A stretch of DNA of 64,000 bases. Source: Bicyclus anynana. Its lineage: Eukaryota > Arthropoda > Insecta > Lepidoptera > Nymphalidae. Made by a program: the position numbers and the translations under genes. This document shows positions 34,101 to 44,185 of the stretch, piece after piece. The stretch is from the NCBI RefSeq assembly GCF_947172395.1, contig NC_069104.1, positions 8,273,355-8,337,354 of the forward strand, read 5' to 3'. Under the pieces are notes generated by a model, which saw only the letters and a program-made list of their open reading frames with translations, had not been told where the DNA came from and ran no database searches. Numbering within the stretch: position 1 is the stretch's first letter; the number at the start of each line of letters is the position of its first letter.

Positions 34101-37100
34101 GAACTAACTAAAAATGGCTATGTAGTTAGTCTGTACGCCGTAGAAGTAGGTGCGAGAGGATTACCAGCAAAATCTCTCTATAACTTGCCTAAAGACCTTG
34201 GCCTCTCTAGAAGTGCAGCTAGTTCTATATTAGAACGAGTATCCAAAGCTGCTCTAATAGGATCTTACCAAATTTGGATAGGTAGGGAGAACAACACGAG
34301 CAGAGAAGGGGAGTGTTGATCGATCGTCAAGGAATTCCTTAACCCTACATCCAATAGTCACAAGTCCTGGACTTTGCTTGGTGTTTTTCTCTACCACGCG
34401 ATGGACCCGGCACCCGCACGGTGAATCCATGGAATGCTAAGATATTCGTCTTCCTAGCAAAATATCTCTTATAACTTGCCTAAAGACCTTGGCCTCTCTA
34501 GAAGTGCAGCTAGTTCTATATTAGAACGAGTATCCAAAGCTGCTCTAATAGGATCTTACCAAATTTGGATAGGTAGGGAGAACAACACGAGCAGAGAAGG
34601 GGAGTGTTGATCGATCGTCAAGGAATTCCTTAACCCTACATCCAATAGTCACAAGTCCTGGACTTTGCTTGGTGTTTTTCTCTACCACGCGATGGACCCG
34701 GCACCCGCACGGTGAATCCATGGAATGCTAAGATATTCGTCTTCCTAGCAAAATATCTCTTATAACTTGCCTAAAGACCTTGGCCTCTCTAGAAGTGCAG
34801 CTAGTTCTATATTAGAACGGGTATCCAAAGCTGCTCTAATGGGATCTTACCAAATTTGGCTAGGCAGGGAGAACTACACAAGCAGAGGACTGGGAGTGTT
34901 GATCGATCGTCAAGGAATTCCTTAACCCTACATCCTGTGGTCACAAGTTCAGGACTCTGCTCGGAGTATTTCTCTCTACTACGGGAAGAATCCATGAAAT
35001 GCTAAGATATTCGTCTCAATCTATTATATCATCCGGTACACAGGTTGGTGAAGGTGGTCAGTTATTAATAAATGGCTTCGAACCACCCTTTTGAATTGAT
35101 TGTGGATTTTGTGAATTGTCAAATGTCTCGGCTGTTGGAACTTCATAATATTTGTGTTGTTTGCTTACAGTTCCCTGACGAGCATGTCGACCGGGATTTG
35201 CTGCCACCGGCTATCATGCTGTAAGTATGCTTTTCTGTTACAACAACAACAACAACAAGAAAACTATAACATGTTGCAGCGACAGTGATTATACCATTAT
35301 TTTGTGGTAGAGGAAACACATCGAGCAGGTCCCAGGACTTGTGACCTTGGGGGTAGGTTTGAGGGATCCCTCGGTGGGCATGGAATGTGAGTGTTAATGC
35401 GTTCTGATCATCGATCTCCTATTAAAAAGTGAATGCACAATCAACAACCAAAAAACGTCCCCACTTAATGAGTGCCAAACACAACTTCTTGGCACTTAAA
35501 TCAAGTAGTCGCATTTGCAAATTCAACCTTAAACTCAATCCTTAAGGTTGAATTTGTTTTGAAATTGGGATTTTATTGAATATTGGACTATATTTAAAGG
35601 CCTTTAGGTATAATTTTCTGTATTATTTACCAATAATTCTAAAACTGTCAAAGCAAAATTGGCTAGTTTATAAGTGAAATTTTCTACATGATTGTCCTTT
35701 TATTATAAGAGGTCAATGATTCTAATGCATTAACATTTACCTTCCATGCTCACACAAAGCAATTTATAATCAATAATTACAGCACAAAACACTATTAATA
35801 ATTTAATAATTACAACATGAATTACACTACAAAATCACTAACACAACTAGCAGCATGACGGTGTCCACGATGCCTAACAAATAACTGAGCTCAAGTCATC
35901 GAATAAATTTGTAACAAGTATTTCACTCTCACAGGGTGATTCTGTAATTCGGTAATCAATTTGGCACCTCATCATACGCCGGCTCTAGGTGACGTTTTCT
36001 TAATTGGTCCAGGTCTGGGTGGTGGGAGGCTTCGGCCGTGGCCAGTTACCACCTTACCGGCAAAGACGTACCGCCAAGCGAATTAGCGTTTCGGTCGTGT
36101 AGAAACCGAAAGGGGTTGTGGATTTTCATTCTACTCCTAACAAGCTAGTCCGCTTCAATCGTAGATTGCATCATCACTTACCATCATGTGAGATTGCAAT
36201 CAAGGGCTAATAAAAAATACCTGAAACGCCTGAAAAGTGAAAAGTGCGCAACCGAGGAGCTGCACGGTGAAAGGTGCGCCGAATAGGTTGCGCACAAAAA
36301 ACGTAACGCTTTTTTTTCATACCGGAGGCTATATATAAAAAATCGATTCTTAAGGAGTAAACTCTTATTTGTTTGGCCTCTTTACCATTGAGCTATTAAG
36401 ATTAAATAAAATAAAAGGTTAAATAAAATAAATGCATTGTTTCCAGTGACGGGCAACACATCCACCACCACATGCACCACTACCTGCAGATGCAGCCTTC
36501 GCATCTGCACATCTCCATACAGCCGTCCGTCATGGTGAGATTCTTTTATATATTAATTGCGGGTAATCCAGTAAGCCGTGATAGCTCAGTGGATGTGACC
36601 TCTGCCCTCGATACGGAGGGCGTAGATTCGAATCCGGTCCGGGGCACCTCCAACTTTTTAGTTATGTGCAGTTTATAAAATTAAATATTGTACCTGTCTG
36701 CAAGTTTCGAAATTCTGTATGTGTGTGATGTCTGCCAATTCGCATTGGGCCAGCGTAGTGGACTTAGGCCTAACCCCTCTTATTCTGATAAGAAACTCGT
36801 GCCCAACAATGAGCCGAATATGGGTTTTTAATGGTGATGAAGATGAACCGAATAAGCAGCTTACCTGTTTAGGTCTAAGATGAGCACCAAGACAAATCTC
36901 GAGAAGATTTTCATCCTCCTCCAAACAAGTTAGCCCGCTTACATCTCAGATTGCATTAAGAATAAGCGTAAAATTCGACATTCTTAATTCGTACAAAATG
37001 GACGACAGCGGTATGATGTTTGATTTTTTTTTTAATTACTCGTTTGATGTCATTCTACATAATATGTGTACGAGTGATTCATTGGTTAATAATAAGTCTG

Positions 37101-40100
37101 TCAGATTTTAAAGTAATATGCTCACCAAAATCGGCGGAACATGCGATTTGATTTTATAATCGCCCTTTATCTGGCCCTTATTAGTGAATAAACGATTTTA
37201 TCTACAGGGAATTAGTGTGTTTTCGTTTTATTAGATAATAACTAGTAATGCCCTTGAATTAGCCTGCTCAACAAAACTAAATATAGCAAATGTACCTATC
37301 TAAAACACTGTACAGGGTGTTTTTTTTTTTATAACGATGGTTTAAAAAATCGGAATGCATAGAAGGAGAAAATTTGTTTGGGCTAAAAATTAGCTTTTTT
37401 TCTCCTGATTGTGCGACGTAAAGGAGGCACTCTTGAGATCAAACGCAAAGGCCGATTCAGTTTAATCTTACGTCAATCGATTCTTCTTAGTCGCTCGAGT
37501 GTCATTAATGATATGACAGTAATTACAATTCCATTTCAATTTTAATGTTTTTTTTTATTTTAATTATTGGAACGAAGTTCCTTATCGCGCGTTGCGAAAG
37601 GGGGATAGACGGAATATATTAAGACCAAAAGTTAAACCGACACTTTTAACCCGACTGCGTCAGAAGGAGGGTAATATTTTTGCTATAGTTGTAATCCGTG
37701 ACCTGAAGACAGTTGGAGAGCTCCAAGGTCCTCAAAAGGCCCTCCCGACCCCAAAAGGATCCTGACCGCGATAGAGATAGCGATGATAGCTATAGCGATT
37801 GCGATAGCGATAGCGATAGCAATGATAGATTTAGCGAACTTCGTTTCATCCGGGTGTCCCTTGACACATCTGAAGTTTTTTTTTATATATTGTGTGTAAT
37901 AAAGTATTTCTTCTTCTTCTTAAGTATGGCAGGGTTAAAAGAGCTAGAGTTCTAGCCTAGAACTCAGAGCCGTTAAACCAGTTAAAAATACAATATGGCG
38001 GCAATAAGACATGATGTTGCATTAAAAGGGAAAAAATAAAGACTTTAGTTATTACAGATGCGCAGTTATTATAAATCTTACATACTTTCAGTTTATAAAC
38101 TTACATTAAATATAATGATGAAAATGTTAAAATATGCCTTTTAGTTGATTGTAGTCCCCTAGAGTTCTCCCGCATAATTCCCGATTCCATTGAAATGCGG
38201 GGGAAAAAAATAGCTTAAGTTACTCGCAGTTAAAGCAACTTTCTATTAATGACGATTTTTAATCTAAAAAAGTTAGGTTAGGTTACTCGAGTTTTAGTAA
38301 CCTTTATCAGGGAACACTTTTATGATACAGTACTGTTCTAATTTTATAGATTTTTAATGACCTCGGAATAAAATGAACGTTTAATTAATACCGGTAATGA
38401 AAATTATAAGCAGTAATGTGACAGGTCGCCCCGACAAGCGGCGGCTCGGGGATCTATCTATAATCCGGGGATTACGAATGATTGATCAATTGTTTGGTGA
38501 TAATTGCGAGAGATAACAATGTAATATGCTAGGTTAAAATATAATCCGTTTTTAACAGATTTGCGCTTGTAGGCTTGTCAATTACATTTTATTATATATT
38601 TAGGGTTCCTTTTAAAACAGACTCTTTAAAGCTTTACTATGTCTCACAGACTATTTTCTAGGATTGCGTGAAAGTATCCAAGTTTATTTAAAACTGTGCA
38701 GTTTGAACAAATGCTCAGGCCAAATCGTCAACCAATTAAGTACCAATATGTATTAGTGAATATCACCTTTGCCTCCGATTCCAGGAGCATGTAGGTTCGA
38801 ATCCGTTCCGGGGCATGCACCTCCAACTTTGTGCATTTTAAGAAATTAAATACCACATGTCTCAAACTGTGAAGGAAAAACATAATGTTGATCATCATCA
38901 TGAAAAAACAACATGTGAGAAAACCTGCATACCTGAGAATTTTCTTAAGTCTGCCAATCCGCATTGGGCCAGCGTGGTGGGCTACTGACCCAACCCCTGT
39001 AATTCTGAGAGGAGCCTCGTTCTCTGCAGTGAGCCGAATATGGGTTGATAATGATGATAAAATGGTGGTTCATTAAATAATTAATATCACAGTTTGTCTA
39101 TTTTTAACAGAACCCTCTGTCTATGCCTTAGGGGTTCCAATATCCTAATGCAGCAAAAAAATGTGCTAGACAGAAGTGATACATTATACCTGATGCCGTA
39201 AGCGTGACAGAAAAGGAAGCCAGACAGAGTGGCGTTGTAACTCGTTACGTTACGAAGCGGTTTACTCTCCAAAAAGAAGTTAACACTTCAAAAACTTATC
39301 AAGTTTAAATTAATATAAATAAAACACTTCATTTATTACACTGATGCGTTTTCAGTTGATTGTCTACTAATTCTGTCTTCAAAACCTACATTGTTCGATT
39401 AAATAAATGAAAGTATCTTATCGAACTAAGCCTAGTATATTGTTAATAGAAACCCACTTTTAAAAATTATGAGCAGTAAATATTTTTGCTATAATTTTGA
39501 ACCTTATTTTACATTTTTATAATGAAAAAATAATAGAGAAACTTTAGCTAACCTTAACCTTACAAATCATGCCCACGTGGAATGGTGGCAAGAATACTGG
39601 CTGCATTTCCGCTCTGGACAGCCAGGCTGATCCTTTGCGCAAAAAATGACCCAGCCTTTCTGTCACCAGTCGAGGCAATTAGCTGTGCTGAAATATTTTG
39701 GAAACATTTTTTTGCACTGTGACACATGACAAAAGAAACAAATAGTAATTCTTGGCCATCCTATAAAAAATCCTATTAAAAATGGATGCACAATCAGCGC
39801 CCAAAAAAGACCTTCCCACTCAATGAGTGCCAAACACAACTTCTTGGCACTCAATACAAGTAATCGCATTTGCAAATTCAAACTTAAACTCAATCCTTAA
39901 GCTTGAATTTGCTCTGAATTTGGAATTTTATTGAATATTGGACTATATTTAAAGGCCTTTAGGTATAATCTTATTTACCAATAATTCTAAATCTGTCCAG
40001 TTTCATTTAAGTGAAATTTTCTACATTATTGTGCATCCTTTAATTATAAGAGGTCAATGTTCTTGGCATTCTTCACTTACCGGTTTGCTATTTCTAACTG

Positions 40101-43100
40101 TGATCCAGTTTATTAATCAAGAAAAAATATATTTTATTAATCAAGAAAAAATAAAGTTTATTAATCAAAAAAAAATCTCGTGCTTTACCTACCTAAATGT
40201 ACTTACGAATTATTTTAATCAAGTAAAAAAATCTCGCGTTCTACTTAAATATATTTACGACTTATTAAGCGCGATAATCTACATATAGTATTACGTTCTA
40301 ATCTGCGACCCTTACGTTCCCTTCGGTATATTGATAAGTTATCAATTGCAATATGGACTGAGAGACTGTGAGAGTTAGACATGCCGCATTTTATGAAGGC
40401 CGAAAGTTTGTCAGTATAATTATACTAATATTATAAATCTGAAGAGTTTGTTTGTTTGTTTGCTTGAACGCGCTAATCTCAGGAACTATTGGTCCGATTT
40501 GAAAAAATATTTCAGTGGTAAATAGTCCATTTATCAAAGAAGGCTATGCTCTAGGCTATATTATATTATACATATGTTATGTTTGGCTATGAAAGAGTGA
40601 GGCTCTCTGTCACAGGCACCATCATGCCCAAAAGAAGGTCTTAATAATGATTTTTGTAAAACCTAGTATGTTTTAATCAATAAAGATTTGTATTTGCATT
40701 AATGTATATTATCCCCGTAGTCGTACGGGAACGAAAACCACGCGGGTAAAACCGCGAGGCGTCAGCTAGTAAATAATAAAAACAATAAATAGAGACAATT
40801 CAAATTATGCCCCTAAAGTAGACAATATGGAGTTTGGACCGCTTTGAATATTGGGTTTGGAGGGTAGCGCGATTCATAAGTCCCGTCCCTCAACCTTCCA
40901 ATTATAAATAGTATTTTTTTTATTAGTATTATATGAGAAAATATGTCCCCAATCGCCAGTCACTTCACGGCAACCCATCGAAAAACATAAATCACAAAAA
41001 CGAAAATACGAGTACGATAAAAATTGATGTAGTGACTCATTATTATTTTAATAACCCCTACTGTACCGTTGAAATCTATCTTCCAAAGCCACCACGGAAA
41101 CTATAATTGGCTACCTTAGTTACCTAAGGTACAGGCTGACAAATCTTCAGCCATTATAAAATGAGGATAGTCTGACTACGACATGCTGTCGTTCTAATAC
41201 ATCATTTTTCGGTCACTCAAGATTACCACGCGGTGTCTTACCTGTAATCAGTTCACTGGTTGCCTTGTAACGAGTGATATGTGATATATAAAAAAACTTT
41301 TACGCATTAATACATTTCTTTAAAATAAAAAAAAATTGGCGCGTTTTTTTTTTCATTTAATTTTTTTTTTTACTTTACTGTTTAGGGTTCGAGGTCATAG
41401 AGTTCTGTTTAAAATAAAATGTTAAAATTAATTCACTTATGAGTTCTAAGGAGATCGGATGGTGTTACTGCAGCTGTAAATATTTTACAGATTGCAATTT
41501 AATAGCCAAAAATGAATCAAAGTTTAACTTTGGTAAGCAAGTTATTGATTGTAATACATGTAATTTGTACCTATATAATTATAATGCAGGGTTGCAAAGT
41601 TATCTTTACTAATATTATAAAGAGGTTGTTTGTTTGTTTGCATTGAATAGGCTCTGAAACTACTGAACCGATTTGAAAAATTCTTTCAGTGTTGGGAAGC
41701 ATACACTGTCCCAGAGTGCTCAGAGTGCATAAGGGTATATTTTATTCCCGTATTTTTACGGGAACAGGAATCACGCGGGTGAAACTGCGCGGCGTCTGCT
41801 AGTGTTGAATAAATACGGAGCACTGTTGTGTCTGTTTGTAATTATTAGCTTTTCACCATATGCATATTTATGAAAGTATACTTATTAAAAAAAGTTTCTT
41901 ACAATGTTTCTTAATCTCTTTGAAAACAGTGCCAACACAGTGATGCATTCACTCAAGCCGTTTAAATCGTAAAGTTTTAAGATTTTCAGACGGTTTTTTC
42001 TCGTGGTTCTTTCAGAAACGGCTTTAATTAATACGCCACTGGCTTGGCACCGCCTTCAAAGTGATCAGAAGGTAGCACATACGGATGTTATTTTTCGCTT
42101 TTTTTTAGTTTATTTTTGTGACTATGAAGTCGGTTGAATTTTTTTTTTGTCTTATCAAAAATAACCTTTAACGAAAGATATTTACTTTAAAACGGATTTT
42201 TAGGGTCATACTATCACTTGTAGATAGACATAACAATTAGCTGAAGGTCAACGGCCACCGTGCGAGCGGTGTGGTGTGTTTTTGAAATGATAACTTCTTA
42301 TTTGAGGGTAAACAGGTTCCTAACGTAACGCGTTACGGCGCCATTTTGTCTAACTTCCCTTTTTTTCACGCATACGACAACAGGTATAAGTTATCACATC
42401 TGTCGAGCGTGCCGAGACGTGGCCGTGATATCCTAGTGGATATGACCTCTGTGATTCAGAGGCCGTAGGTTCGAATTCGGTCCGGGACATGACATGGTCC
42501 TCCAACTTTCCATGGTATGTGTATTTTAAGATATTAAATATCACGTGTCTCAAACGGTGAAGGAAAAATATCGTGAGAAAACCTACATATCTGACAACTT
42601 TCTTAATTCTTTAGTTTATTATTCTTTTACAAGTTAGCTCTTGACTACAATCTCACCTGATGGTAAGTGATGATGCAGTCTAAGATGGAAGCGGGCTAAC
42701 TTGTTAGGAGGAGGATGAAAATCCACACCCCTTTCGGTTTCTACACGGCCTCGTACCGGAACGCTAAATCGCTTGGCGGTACGTCTTTGCCGGTAGGGTG
42801 GTAACTGGCCACGGCCGAAGCCTCCCACCAGCCAGACTTGGACAGATTAAGAAAATCTCAATCTGCCCAGCCGGGGATCGAACCCAGGACCTCCGTCTTG
42901 TAAGTCCACCGCGCATACCACTGCGCCACGGAGGCCGTCAATCGTGCAGTCTGCCAATCCGCATCAGGCCAGCGTAGTGGATTTTTAGCCTTACACCTCT
43001 CATTCTGAAAGGAGACTCGTGCTCGACATGGGGCACCAGAAGTTTGTGCATTAGAAAAAGTATCTTGTTGTATAAGTATGTGGTATGTGCAGGGGTCGGG

Positions 43101-43413
43101 CGCGCTGGCGACGCAGATGGCAGCGCTGGTACGCGTGGCAGAGGCCGAACGACGCAGCGCGCGCGGAGCCTCGCGGGCCGTCATCGAGCGCAACACGTAC
43201 CGGCACGCGTACGCGCGCCCCGCGCCGCACCACCAGGACGAGAAGTGCACCATCTGCCTGTCCGTGTTCGAGGTGGACTCCGACTGCCGCCGCCTGCCCT
43301 GCATGCACCTGTTCCACATGGAGTGCGTGGACCAGTGGCTCGGCACCAACAAGCACTGCCCCATCTGCCGCGTCGACATCGAGACGCACCTCAACAAGGA
43401 CGCCACCTTCTGA
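28149..43413 (+). CDS. RNF111: E3 ubiquitin ligase Arkadia/RNF111-type, RING-H2 (10 exons)
   Basis: RING-type ubiquitin ligase of the Arkadia family. In animals Arkadia ubiquitylates repressors of TGF-beta/Nodal signalling such as SnoN/Ski and acts as a SUMO-targeted ligase. Exons: 28149-28284, 28415-29904, 30254-30385, 31113-31300, 31588-31802, 32664-32737, 33742-33825, 35171-35220, 36447-36534, 43093-43413. Phases join cleanly to 925 aa (human ~990). Features: SIM-like IELSSDEEE (266), VQVL (577) and REVIDLTSS (587-595); six psi-K-x-E SUMO sites (318-496); histidine-rich stretches; APPYLVHERLWQRQQHML (728-745); GASRAVIERNTY (844-855), the family's NRG/TIER-like segment; RING-H2 C-x2-C-x14-C-x-H-x2-H-x2-C-x10-C-x2-C at 871-911. 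Intron 4 uses a GC donor; the others are GT-AG. Intron 9 is 6.6 kb and filled with repeats. Exon 5 is the least certain because only its frame choice supports it. Confidence 0.88.
28415..29904 (+). CDS. RNF111: Arkadia exon 2: long disordered region with SUMO and SIM motifs
   Basis: This exon alone encodes residues 46-542. It is Ser/Pro/Gln-rich, with an acidic start (DDDVEVLPASADEST), a SIM-like PIELSSDEEESP at 265-276, a cysteine/histidine stretch near 398-420 followed by a run of seven histidines, and a C-terminal half with repeated K-x-E-P motifs (GVKAEP, IKTEPG, VKSEV, VKVEP, VKSEP, VKLED). The acceptor is TTACAG and the donor CAG|GTATAA. The open frame continues a few codons into both introns. 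Confidence 0.9.
30546..30986 (-). mobile_element. Helitron-like element in Arkadia intron 3
   Basis: On the minus strand it begins near TTAATATTATAAATGTG and ends GACCGGGTCCACTAGTT. It contains an imperfect CCCTA-rich block at about 30590-30690. No coding capacity. Confidence 0.45.
31301..31587 (+). other. Arkadia intron 4, GC-AG type, with a SINE B
   Basis: The donor is AAG|GCAAGT, which fits the strong consensus of GC-AG introns, and the acceptor is TTGTCAG. A 5' part of SINE B (31361-31550) fills most of it and ends about 35 nt before the acceptor. Using the nearby GTATAG donor instead would put exon 5 in another frame, giving a low-complexity Ala/Arg stretch. Confidence 0.7.
31361..31550 (+). 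mobile_element. SINE B, 3'-truncated
   Basis: Begins GTCGTGATAGCCCAGTGGAT and continues through the CTCTGCCTCAGATTCTGGAG head into the AAATATCACATGTCTCAAAC body. The distal third is missing. Confidence 0.75.
31803..33741 (+). other. Arkadia introns 5 and 6 outside exon 6
   Basis: Apart from exon 6 (32664-32737), this holds a repeat resembling the pair at 46795 and 48085 (32290-32460, with AATATTGTTTATATTAAA), a stretch with inverted GACCTC/GAGGTC words (32490-32620), a tail fragment of the RLE-type LINE (32960-33075), and a SINE A on the minus strand (33444-33705) that ends close to the exon 7 acceptor. Confidence 0.55.
33444..33705 (-). mobile_element. SINE A in Arkadia intron 6
   Basis: Minus-strand SINE A with the head truncated after TCGAACCCAGGACCTCCGTT. 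It ends about 35 nt upstream of exon 7. Confidence 0.75.
33951..34319 (+). pseudogene. C-terminal restriction-like endonuclease of an RLE-type LINE
   Basis: Encodes an open ~120-residue piece with RPDIFLFSKQTKRIVLVELT followed by VPWETNI, the PD-(D/E)-x-K-like core found at the C-terminus of R2/R4-class non-LTR retrotransposons, then VVSLYAVEVGARGLPAKSL. The reverse transcriptase is missing, so this is a 5'-truncated retrotransposon insert in Arkadia intron 7. Clade assignment within the RLE group is inference. Confidence 0.75.
34166..35015 (+). repeat. Three tandem copies (~290 bp) of the LINE 3' end
   Basis: The segment starting AGCAAAATCTCTCTATAAC recurs at 34166, 34456 and 34747 (spacing 290 and 291). 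Each unit carries the last ~45 codons of the endonuclease frame plus the 3' UTR (CGATCGTCAAGGAATTCCTT) up to TGCTAAGATATTCGTC. Copies 1 and 2 are almost identical; copy 3 is more diverged after its middle. Confidence 0.9.
35419..35711. mobile_element. MITE X copy 1
   Basis: ~290-bp element with weakly preserved terminal inverted repeats (left ATTAAAAAGTGAATGCACAA, right ATGATTGTCC). It has an internal inverted repeat AAATTCAACCTTAA / TTAAGGTTGAATTT. Related to 39772-40052 and 45348-45636. It lies in Arkadia intron 8. Confidence 0.7.
35980..36222 (+). mobile_element. SINE A, head missing, in Arkadia intron 8
   Basis: Plus-strand SINE A from TTTTCTTAATTGGTCCAGGT to the tail AGATTGCAATCAAGGGCTAA. 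The tRNA-like head is lost. Confidence 0.75.
36570..36850 (+). mobile_element. SINE B in Arkadia intron 9
   Basis: Full-length-like SINE B from GTAAGCCGTGATAGCTCAGT with B-box-like GATTCGAATCC, to GAGCCGAATATGGG and a GATGAAGATGA tail. It starts about 35 nt after the exon 9 donor. Confidence 0.8.
36851..38740. other. Arkadia intron 9, first unassigned part
   Basis: Contains a SINE A scrap (about 36915-36960), a GATAGC-type hexanucleotide repeat (37760-37830), and LINE-like 3'-end motifs (CCCGACTGCGTCAGAAGGAG near 37650). No exon is seen. The open frame at 37713-37955 is the translation of the hexanucleotide repeat and is not accepted as a gene. Confidence 0.45.
37760..37830. repeat. GATAGC-type hexanucleotide repeat
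   Basis: Imperfect tandem run of GATAGC/GATAGT units in Arkadia intron 9. It is open on the plus strand and would encode Asp/Ser repeats, which is expected of the repeat itself. Confidence 0.85.
38745..39060 (+). mobile_element. SINE B in Arkadia intron 9
   Basis: Head around TTAGTGAATATCACCTTTGC with B-box-like GGTTCGAATCCG, then the family body and the 3' part GCATTGGGCCAGCGTGGTGG, ending with GGGTTGATAATGATGAT. Confidence 0.75.
39061..40420. other. Arkadia intron 9, middle part
   Basis: Contains MITE X copy 2 (39772-40052) and a short tandem array of ~22-bp units with TTATTAATCAAGAAAAAATA (40108-40175). The rest is unassigned AT-rich sequence. Confidence 0.45.
39772..40052. mobile_element. 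MITE X copy 2
   Basis: Best preserved ends of the family: left TATTAAAAATGGATGCACAA, right TTGTGCATCC followed by TTTAATTATAAGAG. The shared word GGATGCACAAT is in inverted orientation at the two ends. The body matches copies 1 and 3 (CAATGAGTGCCAAACACAAC). Confidence 0.75.
40421..40770 (+). mobile_element. Helitron-like element in Arkadia intron 9
   Basis: Starts TACTAATATTATAAATCTGA, has the line GGAACTATTGGTCCGATTTG, and ends GTCAGCTAGT after a short GC hairpin (ACCGCGAGGCGT). Typical of the small CTAGT-ended elements in lepidopteran genomes. Confidence 0.65.
41607..41803 (+). mobile_element. Helitron-like element, short copy
   Basis: ACTAATATTATAAAGAGGTT at the start and GCGCGGCGTCTGCTAGT at the end, 197 bp in all. 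Confidence 0.65.
42418..43045 (+). mobile_element. SINE B interrupted by a SINE A
   Basis: The 5' part (42418-42612) runs from GTGGCCGTGATATCCTAGTG to GACAACTTTCTTAATTC. The 3' part resumes at about 42946 (GTGCAGTCTGCCAATCCGCA) and runs to GAGACTCGTGCTCGACATGG. The SINE A in between splits the family consensus at the usual CTTAATTCTCTGCGTG site, so A inserted into B. This lies directly upstream of the Arkadia RING exon. Confidence 0.85.
42613..42945 (-). mobile_element. Full-length SINE A nested in SINE B
   Basis: Complete family A copy on the minus strand. It has the tRNA-like head with A-box TGGCGCAGTGG and B-box GGTTCGATCCC, the middle GGTAGGGTGGTAACTGGCCA, and the tail TGTAAAAGAATAATAAA. 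Confidence 0.9.
43093..43413 (+). CDS. RNF111: Arkadia exon 10: RING-H2 domain
   Basis: Encodes residues 820-925: a short helix-like N part, GASRAVIERNTYRHAYARP, a linker, and the RING-H2 from KCTICLSVF to KHCPICRVDI. It ends with stop TGA at 43411-43413. All eight metal ligands are present, and W901 in the VDQWL segment fits the E2-contacting aromatic. Codons are extremely GC-rich at third positions compared with exon 2. The acceptor is GTGCAG. Confidence 0.95.
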   Translation, partial: GSGALATQMAALVRVAEAERRSARGASRAVIERNTYRHAYARPAPHHQDEKCTICLSVFEVDSDCRRLPCMHLFHMECVDQWLGTNKHCPICRVDIETHLNKDATF

Positions 43414-44185
43414 ACAGGTATTGCCACTGCCACTGGCTGTTGACATCGAGACTCACCCCCAAAGTTCAAAAAAATCAAAATTCATTTATTTCAAGTAGGC
43501 TTAGTTTACAAGCACTTTTAAACCGACGTCAAAAAAGGTGGTTCTCAATTAGTCTTATGTTTTAATTTTTTTGTGTGTAACGGTTTAGCACCGCCTTCTA
43601 AGTGATCAGCAGGTAGAACGTAATATGATGTTATTTTTCGCTTTTTAGTTTAGTTGATACGTTTTATGTTTTTGAAGTCGGTTGTATTTTTTTAACAAAT
43701 TTTGAAACGTCAATTTTGACTATTTGTAAAGCCTCTACCATCGATTCGAAAGGCAGGTTCTGCTGAGAAGAGCCGGCAATAGAATAATTATGATATATTT
43801 TATGTAAAAAAATACATTAATTTTCTGAAAGAATACATTAATGAATTAAGAAAATACATTAACCAATGAATTCAGCAGCTGATGCATCTATATCTAAACT
43901 AATATATAAAGCTGAAGAGGTTGTTTGTTTGAACGCGCTAATCTCAGGAACTACTGGTCCGATTTGAAAAATTCTTTCAGTGTTAGATAGCCTATTTATC
44001 GAGGAAGGCTATAGGCTATATATTATCTCCGTTTTCTTACTGGAACAGGAACCACGCGGGCAAAACCGCGCGGCGTCAGCTAGTTTAAAAATAAAGTACA
44101 AAAAATGTATTCAGTATTTTAATAGCAACATGTCTATAATATTTACAATAATTTTTTATCCAATACTGTTACATAAAAAAAATGT
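43414..44185. other. Convergent spacer between Arkadia and the DIABLO homolog
   Basis: Contains the Arkadia 3' UTR start, a repeat with TTTACAAGCACTTTTAAACC (about 43480-43690) and a Helitron-like element (43894-44084). Possible poly(A) signals: AATAAA near 44090 on the plus strand and ATTAAA near 44115 on the minus strand. The two transcripts may overlap at their 3' ends. Confidence 0.45.
43894..44084 (+). mobile_element. Helitron-like element between Arkadia and DIABLO
   Basis: ACTAATATATAAAGCTGAAG at the start, GGAACTACTGGTCCGATTTG inside, CGCGCGGCGTCAGCTAGT at the end. Confidence 0.65.

Noticed and set aside
37713..37955. Asp/Ser-repeat protein frame in Arkadia intron 9
   Set aside because: It is the translation of a GATAGC-type hexanucleotide repeat and lacks any other support.
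42618..42945. tRNA genes suggested by A- and B-box sequences
   Set aside because: The boxes belong to heads of tRNA-derived SINEs (also 15236, 49470, 52636, 58734, 59724). No complete cloverleaf with a plausible anticodon arm is seen.
42858..43565. Long frames on both strands over the RING exon
   Set aside because: They overlap the conserved RING-H2 frame in other phases and run into SINE sequence; GC-rich codons explain them.
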